From Burkholderiales bacterium (GTDB lineage: Bacteria; Pseudomonadota; Gammaproteobacteria; Burkholderiales; Burkholderiaceae_D), in contig JACPWS010000047.1 of NCBI GenBank assembly GCA_016196925.1, positions 1 through 64,000 of the forward strand: a stretch of 64,000 bases of DNA, read 5' to 3'. How positions within the stretch are numbered: position 1 is the first letter of the stretch; each line of letters begins with the position of its first letter. Below, piece after piece: positions 24,771-35,419 of this stretch. The notes beneath the pieces were generated by a model that worked only from the letters and a program-made list of their open reading frames with translations, was not told where the DNA came from and made no database searches. The translations under genes and the position numbers were made by a program.

Positions 24771-25037
24771 TCATACTGCCGTCACCAGAAAATCAATCAC
24801 GATCTCGCCCGGCTCGCGTGAGACGTAAGCCATCTTGATCGCATCACCAAAGCGATCGCCGATCTGGTGCAGCAGCGGGATAGGATCGTGATCATTGCAA
24901 AAACGCATGGTTTCGCCCGGCTGCAAAGACGCCAGCGCGCCGAAAATTGCGGCGTGACGGAAACGTTTGGCGACACCGCGCGCATCAAATGCGTAGATGC
25001 CTTCGGCGGTGATGGGGCGGGAACAATCGTGGGACAT
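24771..25037 (-). CDS. DUF2249-domain small protein
   Basis: 88 residues, with an AGGAG ribosome binding site just before the ATG. The segment ALASLQPGETMRFCNDHDPIPLLHQI (quoted in part: GETMRFCNDHDPIPLL) is the DUF2249 signature; the family is structurally related to small TusA-like folds. Its biochemical role is not established, but such genes often neighbour nitric-oxide reductase and denitrification genes, as here. It is transcribed away from norC, and a perfect FNR/Dnr box at 25170-25183 lies between them, so it is probably induced under denitrifying conditions. Confidence 0.85.
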   Translation of the reverse strand: MSHDCSRPITAEGIYAFDARGVAKRFRHAAIFGALASLQPGETMRFCNDHDPIPLLHQIGDRFGDAIKMAYVSREPGEIVIDFLVTAV

Positions 25038-25169
25038 GGAAGACTCCTGGGTTAACGATGCAAAAAAACTAGCGTTCGGCCGGGCGTGGCAGGCGACCGG
25101 CGTCCAGTCAGCATGTTACAAAGTAAGCGCCTGAAAACCGGCAAACCTGTCCAGCCAAATCGCCATTCC

Positions 25170-25183
25170 TTGATAGTCATCAA
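25170..25183. promoter_or_regulatory. FNR/Dnr box for the DUF2249 gene
   Basis: TTGATAGTCATCAA is a perfect TTGAT-N4-ATCAA palindrome. It is centred about 140 bp from the DUF2249 start and about 190 bp from norC, in the divergent intergenic region. It is more likely to serve the minus-strand gene. Confidence 0.85.
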
Positions 25184-25240
25184 ACCTTGTGCAGTCAGCA
25201 GCAGCGCTACTTCCCTCAAGCCCGGCACTATCCATGTTTC

Positions 25241-25254
25241 TTGATTGCAATCAA
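25241..25254. promoter_or_regulatory. FNR/Dnr box for norC
   Basis: TTGATTGCAATCAA is a fully palindromic FNR/Dnr site centred about 120 bp upstream of the norC ATG. The Dnr-like regulator encoded at 39841-40533 is the natural candidate. Confidence 0.88.
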
Positions 25255-25368
25255 GGAAATATTGTTACGTCACACCTAACATCGTCGCCGTGGCGAAAAC
25301 ATCATCACGTCATACGCCGGTTTTGTTCAGGTTTTTGATGATTCACAATAACAAGGGGTTTACTCGAC

Positions 25369-25793
25369 ATGAGCTCAACGTTCACCAAGTCGACCGCCAG
25401 AAATATTTTCTATGGCGGTTCGGTCTTTTTCTTCCTGCTCTTTCTCGGATTGACTTTCGACACGATGAGCGCAATGCCTAAACAGGACAATCGCGCGAAT
25501 CTGACCGAAAGTGTGGCGCGCGGCAAAAAAATCTGGGAGACGCGCAACTGTATCGGCTGCCATACCCTGCTTGGCGAAGGCGCTTACTTCGCACCGGAAC
25601 TCGGTAATGTCTACAAGCGCCGCGGCCCTGAATTCATCAAAGCCTGGATCGCATCGCAGCCGACCGGCGCGCCCGGCCGCAGGCAGATGCCGCAATTCCA
25701 TCTGAGCGACAAGGAGTTGGACGACATGGTCGAGTTCCTCAAATACACATCCGAGATCAATACCAATAAGTGGCCGCCGAATATCGAAGGCTA

Positions 25794-25794
<1 letters not shown>
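25369..25794 (+). CDS. norC: Nitric oxide reductase subunit C
   Basis: 141 residues. It has one N-terminal membrane anchor (about 12-30), then a periplasmic c-type cytochrome domain with the heme motif CIGCH at residues 61-65. The axial Met is probably in RRQMPQF. It delivers electrons to NorB for reduction of 2 NO to N2O. AAGGGG precedes the start codon. It is separated from norB by a 143-bp gap containing a long inverted repeat. Confidence 0.97.
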
Positions 25795-27314
<1,520 letters not shown>

Positions 27315-27327
27315 GCAAACTTGATGG

Positions 27328-27353
27328 CGCCCGGCTCAGGCCGGGCGTTTTTT
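27328..27353 (+). terminator. Terminator/attenuator hairpin between norB and norE
   Basis: CGCCCGGC pairs with GCCGGGCG around a TCAG loop and is followed by TTTTTT. It starts 14 bp after the norB stop and ends only 3 bp before the norE ATG, so it may reduce read-through into norEFQD. Confidence 0.8.
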
Positions 27354-27356
27354 ATT

Positions 27357-27959
27357 ATGAGCTCAGAATTAAGCATTTCTCCCCCCGCCACGGTCCCCAC
27401 AGGCAAGCGTAGCTTGCCGGGCGACCTGGCGATGTGGTGTTTCATCCTGGCCGAACTGCTGGTGTTCGGCATCTTTTTTTTGGCTTACGCCTATACGCGC
27501 GCCCGCCATGTGGCGATGTTCAATAGTTCGCAACTGGAACTGGACCGCGTCAGCGGCGCCATGAATACCTTGCTACTGATTACCAGCAGCTACTTCGTGG
27601 TGCGCGCGGTAGCAGCGATCGAGCGCGGCTGGCAACGGCATTGCAGCGCCTGGCTGATCGCGGCGATGGGCTGCGGCCTGTTTTTCGTCTTGCTGAAGCT
27701 GCTCGAATTCGCCGCCAAGATTTCGGCCGGCATCAGCATGTCGACCAATCTGTTTTACATGTTCTACCTGTTTTTGACTTTTTTTCATTTCATGCACGTG
27801 ATACTCGGCATGATCATCCTTGGCGCGGTCGCCCACAAGGCCTGGCACGGCGGCTACAGCAAACACGCACATAGCGGCGTGGAAACCGGCGCCGCCTACT
27901 GGCACATGGTGGACCTGGTATGGATCATCCTGTTCCCGCTGATCTATGTATTGCATTAA
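27357..27959 (+). CDS. norE: NorE, cytochrome c oxidase subunit III-like protein
   Basis: 200 residues, five predicted membrane helices. It belongs to the heme-copper oxidase subunit III family: LPGDLAMWCFILAELLVFG near the start, FLTFFHFMHVILGM in the middle and YWHMVDLVWIILFPLIYVLH (20 residues) at the end. NorE is thought to support NO reductase assembly or activity. The ATG at 27357 gives the family N-terminus; TTG/ATG codons at 27321-27324 would place the terminator hairpin inside the coding region and are less likely. There is no clear ribosome binding site because the hairpin's T run precedes the ATG. Confidence 0.9.
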   Translation: MSSELSISPPATVPTGKRSLPGDLAMWCFILAELLVFGIFFLAYAYTRARHVAMFNSSQLELDRVSGAMNTLLLITSSYFVVRAVAAIERGWQRHCSAWLIAAMGCGLFFVLLKLLEFAAKISAGISMSTNLFYMFYLFLTFFHFMHVILGMIILGAVAHKAWHGGYSKHAHSGVETGAAYWHMVDLVWIILFPLIYVLH

Positions 27960-27974
27960 TAATCACAGTTACCC

Positions 27975-28238
27975 ATGACACAGATCAAAACCGCCAGCTA
28001 CGACTGGCTTATCCTTCTCCTGGTGACGATCGCCAGCGTGACGCTGGCCGCGAGCGGCCTGAGCGGGACGGCATTTGTCTTGCCGGTGCTGCTGGCCGCC
28101 CTGCTCAAAGGAAAAATTATTATCGACCGCTTTATGGCCTTACGCCAGGTAGCCGGCCCATGGCGCTATATCGTACTCGGATGGCTGCTGCTCGTGCTGG
28201 CGCTGATCGGCCTCAGCTTCCTGAGCGGTCAACCCTGA
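27975..28238 (+). CDS. norF: NorF, cytochrome c oxidase subunit IV-like small membrane protein
   Basis: 87 residues with three hydrophobic segments (about 10-27, 30-46, 62-82). The short loop LKGKIIIDRFMALR between helices two and three is typical of the COX4/NorF family. It probably forms an accessory complex with NorE. It lies 15 bp after norE and 20 bp before norQ in one operon. Confidence 0.85.
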   Translation: MTQIKTASYDWLILLLVTIASVTLAASGLSGTAFVLPVLLAALLKGKIIIDRFMALRQVAGPWRYIVLGWLLLVLALIGLSFLSGQP

Positions 28239-28258
28239 ATTGCCAAACGGAGTAAGCA

Positions 28259-29077
28259 ATGAATGACCTGAGCACACAGCACCACCTGTCCAGCCAAAAC
28301 ACCCTGCCGTTTTACCAGCCGCTTGCCAATGAATGCGCGCTGTTCGAATACGCCTACCGCCAGCGCCTGCCCTTGTTGATCAAGGGCCCGACCGGCTGCG
28401 GCAAGACGCGCTTCGTGGCGCACATGGCGGCCAGACTGGCGCGGCCCCTGATTACGGTGGCTTGCCATGACGATCTGACCGTCGCCGACCTGGTCGGGCG
28501 CCACCTGATAGGCGACGGCCAGACCCTGTGGTCGGACGGGCCGCTGACGCGCGCCGTGCGCCAGGGCGGCATCTGCTATCTCGATGAAATCGTCGAGGCG
28601 CGCAAGGACACCACCGTGGTCTTGCATCCGCTGACCGACGACCGCCGCATCCTGCCGCTAGAGCGCACCGGCGAAGAATTGCAGGCGCCGGAAGAATTCA
28701 TGCTGGTGGTGTCCTACAACCCCGGCTACCAAAACCTGCTGAAGAACCTGAAGCCTTCTACCCGCCAGCGTTTTATCGCGATCCAGTTCGGCTACCCCAA
28801 GGCCGCGCTGGAACAGCACATCCTGGAAACCGAGACCGGCATAGACGCGGCGATGGCGACGCGTCTGGTGCAACTGGCGAATCATTTCCGCCAGCTCAAG
28901 AACCACGACTTGGAAGAAGCCGCCTCCACCCGTTTGCTGGTGTACGCCGCCAGCCTGATACAGGCCGGTTGCGATCCGCTGCAGGCTTGCGTGGCGGCGC
29001 TGGTGGAACCGCTGAGCGACGATAGCGTTACCGTCAGCGCCCTGCTGGAAGTGATCAAAGCCAGTTTCGGAAAATGA
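28259..29077 (+). CDS. norQ: NorQ, MoxR-type AAA+ ATPase for NO reductase activation
   Basis: 272 residues, cytoplasmic. Walker A GPTGCGKT is at 43-50, the Walker B-like segment is GGICYLDEI, and sensor 1 is VVSYNPGYQN. NorQ/CbbQ proteins act with a VWA partner (NorD) to insert the non-heme iron into NorB. A GGAGT ribosome binding site precedes the ATG. The stop codon overlaps the next start (ATGA). The partner norD lies two genes downstream. Confidence 0.95.
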   Translation: MNDLSTQHHLSSQNTLPFYQPLANECALFEYAYRQRLPLLIKGPTGCGKTRFVAHMAARLARPLITVACHDDLTVADLVGRHLIGDGQTLWSDGPLTRAVRQGGICYLDEIVEARKDTTVVLHPLTDDRRILPLERTGEELQAPEEFMLVVSYNPGYQNLLKNLKPSTRQRFIAIQFGYPKAALEQHILETETGIDAAMATRLVQLANHFRQLKNHDLEEAASTRLLVYAASLIQAGCDPLQACVAALVEPLSDDSVTVSALLEVIKASFGK

Positions 29078-29454
29078 CTAAGGACACCGACAGGCGCATT
29101 GCGGTACAGGCCGAAATCCTGTACCTGAGCAACCTGTTGCTGTTGCCGGGGCTGGCTTTCGCCGCCTTGCTGTGGCTGGCGCATAGACATAAGAATAGCG
29201 GCGCGGCGCTGGCGCTGTGCCACTTGCGCCAGACTATCTACGCCAGCCTGTGGGCCGGCATCCTGTTGTTGCTGGTCGCGCTGGCGATTATTTATCTGGG
29301 CGGCTTTCGTTCGCCGTATACCTGGATGGTGCTGCTGCTGTATTTCATCTGCTGCCACTCTATGCTGATCTTGTTCGGCGTCGCCGGCCTGGCGCGCGCC
29401 ATGGCGGGACTATGCTATGTGTATCCGCTGCCGGGAAGCAAACGGTGGCAATGA
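29074..29454 (+). CDS. Small membrane protein of the nor operon, unknown function
   Basis: 126 residues with three or four predicted transmembrane helices (about 16-35, 52-76, 84-108). I do not recognise the family. A helix has YFICCHSMLILFGVAGLA, and there are conserved-looking His and Cys residues. It overlaps both neighbours by four bases (ATGA on each side), so it is translationally coupled between norQ and the polyferredoxin gene. A role in NO reductase maturation or electron supply is inferred only from position. Confidence 0.7.
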   Translation: MTKDTDRRIAVQAEILYLSNLLLLPGLAFAALLWLAHRHKNSGAALALCHLRQTIYASLWAGILLLLVALAIIYLGGFRSPYTWMVLLLYFICCHSMLILFGVAGLARAMAGLCYVYPLPGSKRWQ

Positions 29455-30440
29455 GACGCAGACATCGCGGCTGGCTAGTCTGGACTGTGCAACGCTGGCG
29501 GCAATTCACGCAATGCGGATTTTTCCTGCTGTTCGTGCTGGCGCCGGTATTCGACATCTTCCGGCTCGACCTGAATCTCAAACATTTCATCCTGTTCGGC
29601 ATGGACTGGACCCTGGGCCTCGATGCTTTCCTGGCCGGTAAAGCCACTGCGGCGCAAGCCGCCGTATCGATGCTGTGGCGCGCCTTCTTGCCCATCGTGG
29701 CGGCCGGCGCCGCGCTGATCTACGCCAGCTGGAAATGGGGCCGCCTGTATTGCGGCTGGCTATGCCCGCATTTTTCTATCGTGGAAACCATCAACCAGAC
29801 TTTGCGGCGCGCGATCGGCAAGCAAAGCCTGTGGGACCGCGAAAAACTGCCGGCGCAGAACGCCGACGGCAGCCGCACCGAGGCGGACGCGATCTGGTGG
29901 CTGGGCGTGATCCCGCTGGTGATCCTGTGCGCTGTCTTGTGGGCGGTGGTGTTGCTGACTTATCTGCTGCCGCCGGCCGAAATTTACCACAACCTGTGGC
30001 GCGGCACACTGACGCGCAACCAGGCGATATTTCTGAGCGCGGCCAGCCTGGCCTTCTTTGTCGAATTCATGTTCGCGCGCCATTTGTTTTGCCGCTACGC
30101 CTGTGCGGTCGGCTTATTCCAGAGCCTGGCCTGGATGGCGAACGACACGGCGATGGTGGTCGGCTTCCGCCGCGAGCGCGCCAGCGATTGCGCCGGCTGT
30201 TTTTCCGCCTGCGACCAGGTCTGCCCGATGCGCCTGCAGCCGCGCAGCGTGAAGCGCGTGATGTTCGCCTGCGTGCAATGCGGCCAGTGCGTGGACGCCT
30301 GCCACCAGACCCAGAGCGCAAATCCGGACGGCAGCTTGCTGAGCTGGGTCAATCAGGCGCGCGCCGAATCGGAAGCGGCGCTGACCGGCAGCCAGGCGCG
30401 CAGCATACAAATCAAGCTGGTGCGGGATGATAAGGAATAA
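29451..30440 (+). CDS. Membrane polyferredoxin (CcoG/NapH/NosR-C-terminal type)
   Basis: 329 residues starting at MRRRHRGWLVW, which overlaps the upstream stop codon. Four to five membrane helices carry a CGWLCPH motif near residue 100 and a C-x3-C pair in FCRYACAVG. They are followed by two 4Fe-4S motifs, DCAGCFSACDQVCP and FACVQCGQCVDACH. This layout resembles NapH, CcoG and the C-terminus of NosR, which pass electrons across the inner membrane or assist metal-centre assembly. Its place between norQ and norD suggests a NO-reductase-related role, but its electron donor and acceptor cannot be read from sequence. Confidence 0.85.
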   Translation: MRRRHRGWLVWTVQRWRQFTQCGFFLLFVLAPVFDIFRLDLNLKHFILFGMDWTLGLDAFLAGKATAAQAAVSMLWRAFLPIVAAGAALIYASWKWGRLYCGWLCPHFSIVETINQTLRRAIGKQSLWDREKLPAQNADGSRTEADAIWWLGVIPLVILCAVLWAVVLLTYLLPPAEIYHNLWRGTLTRNQAIFLSAASLAFFVEFMFARHLFCRYACAVGLFQSLAWMANDTAMVVGFRRERASDCAGCFSACDQVCPMRLQPRSVKRVMFACVQCGQCVDACHQTQSANPDGSLLSWVNQARAESEAALTGSQARSIQIKLVRDDKE

Positions 30441-30458
30441 GCAAAGGCAAAAACCTTT

Positions 30459-30772
30459 GTCCACGAAAGACACGAAAAGCACGAAAAAACCTTAACCACT
30501 TTTTAAACACGGCGAACACGGCGCCTTTCTCCTCCCCTTTCAAGGGGGAGGTCGGGTGGGGGATGGGTTTCCTTTGCGACGGAAACCCATCCCCCCTTGC
30601 AGGGCGCATCTGCGCTTGCAGGCGCAGACCGTTACGCAGGCAGGCGACATGTCGCCTGAAACCCCTGCTTCACCCCTAGCCCTCCCCTTGAAGGGGAGGG
30701 GATTTTTGACTTCGCCGTGTTCGCCGTGTTAAATGGGTTTTTACTTTCGTGCTTTTCGTGTTTTTCGTGGAC
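30459..30772. repeat. Composite nested inverted-repeat island before norD
   Basis: Three nested inverted pairs fill this gap. Outer arms are GTCCACGAAAGACACGAAAA (30459) and TTTTCGTGTTTTTCGTGGAC (ending 30772). Middle arms are AACACGGCGAACACGGCG (30506-30523) and CGCCGTGTTCGCCGTGTT (30713-30730). Inner self-complementary hairpins are CTCCCCTTTCAAGGGGGAG and CCTCCCCTTGAAGGGGAGG. The variable-stem module copy C sits in the centre. Confidence 0.75.
30594..30680 (+). repeat. Variable-stem repeat module, copy C
   Basis: CTTGCAGGGCGCA, then hairpin 1 TCTGCGCTTGCAGGCGCAGA (30609-30628), linker CCGTTACGCAGGC, hairpin 2 CAGGCGACATGTCGCCTG (30641-30658), and GAAACCCCTGCTTCACCCC. Linkers match copies A, B and D; stems are specific to this copy. 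Confidence 0.75.
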
Positions 30773-30800
30773 AAGAATTCAGTTCGACAAGGACATCAAG

Positions 30801-32639
30801 ATGGAAGAATATATAGGCGGGCTATGGGACAAGCTGATCACCCGCGTCGCTTATCGCGGCTACCCGGAAGCGCGCGTGGAATTGAAGCAGATGGAGAAAA
30901 TTGCGCCGATATTTTTCCGCGCGCTCGGCGGCGACGCCGGGCTGAACTTACAAGCCGGCAGCGCCACCAGCCACGGCGGACGGCGCAACTGGCTGGAGAA
31001 GATCGCCGGCACTGGGGAAAAAGTGGAGCTGGCCTGGGCCGATGACAAGGCCCTGCATCTGCCGGCCTGGATAGAACATTTCCCCGATGCCGAACTGAAC
31101 CGCGACCTGTATCTGTGGCTGCTGGCGCTGGCCGCGCACGACGTCGCGCCGCAAGCGGACTGGATAGTGCGCAATCAGCGCGCCACCCTGGCCGTGCTGG
31201 AACGCTTGCCGGGTCTGGCGGCGCGCTACCGGCGTCTGCTGCAGGCAGCGCTGGCCTTGCGGCCCGATCCGGCGACGCTGCCGGCCAGCGAAGCGCAAGC
31301 CGAACTCAGCCTGCGCCAGGCGCTGCAACAACCGGGCAGCGTGGACCGCTACGAAGCCGGGCGCAAACCCTGCGCCCCGGTCGTGTTGTGGCTGCATCCC
31401 GATCCGCCGCATGCGCTAGGCGCGCCCAAGCCGGCCAGCCGCCAGCAACCGCAACAGCCGGATAACAACAGCAGCCAGAAGGATCAGCAAGCGCGCAAGC
31501 GCCGCGCCGAAAACGTCGCCATGCCGGAAAACAAGAGCCCGTTCATGCTGCTGTTCCGCGCCGAAAGCCTGTTTTCCTGGGCCGAGTTCGTGAAAGTCGA
31601 CCGGCCGCTCGATGAAGACGAGAACGACGATGCGCAACAGGCGGCCAATGACCTCGACTTCCTGAGCATGGCGCAGGACGGCAAGACCACCGCCAGCCGG
31701 ATACGCTTCGATCTCGATCTGCCGGCCGAAGCCGACGACGACCTGCTGCTGGCCGACGGCATCCTGTATCCCGAATGGCATTACCGCAAACGGACGCTGC
31801 TGCCTGCGCATTGCCGCATCCAGATGATGCTGGCCAGGGAGGCGCCGCCCTGCGCATTGCCGGCTGTTTTAAAAGCGCCGGCGCGCCGCCTGCGTACACA
31901 ATTCCAGTCGTTGACGCCGCAACGCACGCGCCTGCGCGGCCAGGCCAGCGGCAGCGATCTCGACCTCGACGCCTGCGTGCGCTTCGCCGCCGAAAAAGCC
32001 TGCGGCGTGCCGCTCGCCAGCCCCGGCCTGTACATCGATACGCGCCAGCAAGTGCGCGACCTGTCTTGCCTGCTGCTGGCCGATCTCTCGCTCTCGACCG
32101 ACGCCTGGGTCAGCAATACGGCGCGCGTGATCGACGTGATCCGCGACAGCCTGTATCTGTTCAGCGAAGCGCTGGCCGCCACCGGCGACCGCTTCGCGCT
32201 GTACGGCTTTTCTTCGGTGCGGCGCGAACACGTGCGCTTCCATTTGCTGAAGGGTTTCGATGAAAAATATGACGAGCAAATCCGCGGCCGCCTGGCCGCG
32301 CTGAAACCCGGCTATTACACGCGCATGGGCGCCGCCCTGCGGCATGCTTCTGCGATCCTGGCCAAACAAAAGAGCGGCCGCCGTTTATTGCTGATCCTGA
32401 CCGACGGCAAACCGAACGACCTCGACCAGTACGAAGGCCGCTACGGCATAGAAGACACCCGCTTCGCGATCCTGCAGGCGCGCCGCCTCGGCCTGACGCC
32501 GTTTTGTGTGACCATCGATGAAAAAGCCGGCGACTATCTGCCGCATCTGTTCGGCAGCAGCGGCTTCGTGGTCGTCAAACATGCGGCCGAATTACCGCAA
32601 GTCTTGCCGCGTCTGTATCTGCAGCTGACCGCGAATTGA
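30801..32639 (+). CDS. norD: NorD, VWA-domain activation protein for NO reductase
   Basis: 612 residues. The N-terminal helical part (about 1-200) is followed by an acidic, Gln-rich linker and a C-terminal von Willebrand A domain whose MIDAS begins ADLSLSTDAW (Asp428, Ser430, Ser432) with TDGKPNDLDQYEGRYG further on. It works with NorQ in metallocentre insertion into NorB. The ATG at 30801 follows AAGGA; upstream in-frame codons fall within the repeat island. The norQ-norD pair is separated by two small genes and the repeat island, so norD may depend on read-through or its own promoter. Confidence 0.94.
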   Translation: MEEYIGGLWDKLITRVAYRGYPEARVELKQMEKIAPIFFRALGGDAGLNLQAGSATSHGGRRNWLEKIAGTGEKVELAWADDKALHLPAWIEHFPDAELNRDLYLWLLALAAHDVAPQADWIVRNQRATLAVLERLPGLAARYRRLLQAALALRPDPATLPASEAQAELSLRQALQQPGSVDRYEAGRKPCAPVVLWLHPDPPHALGAPKPASRQQPQQPDNNSSQKDQQARKRRAENVAMPENKSPFMLLFRAESLFSWAEFVKVDRPLDEDENDDAQQAANDLDFLSMAQDGKTTASRIRFDLDLPAEADDDLLLADGILYPEWHYRKRTLLPAHCRIQMMLAREAPPCALPAVLKAPARRLRTQFQSLTPQRTRLRGQASGSDLDLDACVRFAAEKACGVPLASPGLYIDTRQQVRDLSCLLLADLSLSTDAWVSNTARVIDVIRDSLYLFSEALAATGDRFALYGFSSVRREHVRFHLLKGFDEKYDEQIRGRLAALKPGYYTRMGAALRHASAILAKQKSGRRLLLILTDGKPNDLDQYEGRYGIEDTRFAILQARRLGLTPFCVTIDEKAGDYLPHLFGSSGFVVVKHAAELPQVLPRLYLQLTAN

Positions 32640-32696
32640 CTTCCCGCGCCGGTTGAGCTTGATCTAGCGCAGACAGCGTGCAAGTGCGGGTCCGGC

Positions 32697-34560
<1,864 letters not shown>

Positions 34561-34570
34561 GGAGTAGCAG

Positions 34571-34906
34571 ATGAAACATCAACTAGGATGGTCGCTGATC
34601 GCCGCCTGCGGCGTCGCCGCCCTGGCTTTCAGCGCCGGCACGTCATACGCGGCGACCGGCGCCGAACTGGCGCAGAAAAACGGCTGCATCGCTTGCCACA
34701 GCGTGGACAAGAAAGTGCTGGGACCGGCGTTCAAGGACGTATCTAAAAAATACAAGGGAAATGCCGATGCGGTCGCCATGCTGTCCAAGAAAATCAAGGA
34801 TGGCAGCACCGGCGTCTGGGGCCCCATCCCCATGCCGCCTAACGGCCCGCGCGTCAGCGACGCCGACATCAAGGTGCTGGCCGAGTATGTGTTAGCGACG
34901 AACTGA
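34571..34906 (+). CDS. nirM: Cytochrome c551/c8, electron donor to nitrite reductase
   Basis: 111 residues with a signal peptide ending near SYAA. A small class I cytochrome c with CIACH at 39-43 and an axial methionine in PIPMPPNGPRVS. It should shuttle electrons from the bc1 complex to NirS in the periplasm. An ideal AAGGAG ribosome binding site overlaps the end of nirS. A strong terminator follows. Confidence 0.94.
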   Translation: MKHQLGWSLIAACGVAALAFSAGTSYAATGAELAQKNGCIACHSVDKKVLGPAFKDVSKKYKGNADAVAMLSKKIKDGSTGVWGPIPMPPNGPRVSDADIKVLAEYVLATN

Positions 34907-34921
34907 GTTCGCGCTCAACAG

Positions 34922-34958
34922 AAAAGCGCACCGGCCAGACGGCCTGTGCGCTTTTTTT
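34922..34958 (+). terminator. Intrinsic terminator of nirSM
   Basis: AAAAGCGCACCGGCC pairs with GGCCTGTGCGCTTTT (one mismatch) and continues into a T run. It begins 16 bp after the nirM stop. Confidence 0.9.
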
Positions 34959-35061
34959 ATCTGGAAAATTTGTCCACGAAATACACGAAAAGCACGAAAA
35001 AAAACTCCCCTTGTGTCATTCCCGCGCAGGCGGGAATCCAGTGCCGTGATAAGCAACAGTC

Positions 35062-35168
35062 GCTGGATCCCCGCTTGCAGGGCGCACTTGAGCAAGTATG
35101 CTCAAGCCGTTACGCAGGCGAGCAGCATGCTACCCGAATTCCCTGCTTCACCCTATGCGGGGATGACG
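35062..35168 (+). repeat. Variable-stem repeat module, copy D
   Basis: It is bounded by GCTGGATCCCCGC and GCGGGGATGACG, which pair with each other. Hairpin 1 is CTTGAGC/GCTCAAG (35087-35106), then CCGTTACGCAGGC, an imperfect hairpin 2 around AGCATGCT (35122-35134), and GAATTCCCTGCTTCACCC. Confidence 0.75.
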
Positions 35169-35232
35169 GTAATAATAGAGTAACTGTTCAGCAGTTTTTG
35201 GCGCATCACGTTTAATCGAACCAAGACTTAAG

Positions 35233-35328
35233 CGCGCAGAGAGCGCAAGGAAAACCTCTGTACTTCCTCTGTACTTCCTCTGTATTTCCTCTGTATTTCC
35301 TTTGTATTTCCTCTGCGCTCTCTGCGCG
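35233..35328. repeat. 11-bp tandem repeats inside a short inverted repeat
   Basis: Five units of CCTCTGTA(C/T)TT type run from 35255 to 35309, with a sixth diverged unit. They are bracketed by CGCGCAGAGAGCGCA and TGCGCTCTCTGCGCG. There is no spacer structure, so this is not a CRISPR array. Confidence 0.75.
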
Positions 35329-35419
35329 GCGAAGGATTTTCATTTTCGACTGAATAATTACGATATTTTTTTTTCGCGCTTTTCGTGTTTTTCGTGGACT
35401 AAGGCTTTTTTTAACGCGC

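Larger units (their letters stand above)
34972..35399. repeat. Composite repeat island between nirM and nnrS
   Basis: The outer arms GTCCACGAAATACACGAAAA and TTTTCGTGTTTTTCGTGGAC are the same family as the island before norD. Inside are a REP-like hairpin (GTCATTCCCGCGCAGGCGGG, 35016), the variable-stem module copy D, and an 11-bp tandem repeat. The 513-bp gap contains no gene I can support. Confidence 0.75.

Noticed and set aside
27321-27356. Upstream TTG/ATG start for norE
   Set aside because: It would place the terminator hairpin inside the coding sequence and add residues unlike the family.
32657-32672. Second FNR box upstream of nirS (TTGATCTAGCGCAG)
   Set aside because: The right half does not match ATCAA or GTCAA; the perfect site at 32697 is sufficient.
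35255-35320. Possible CRISPR array
   Set aside because: Units are 11 bp with no spacers, and there are no cas genes.
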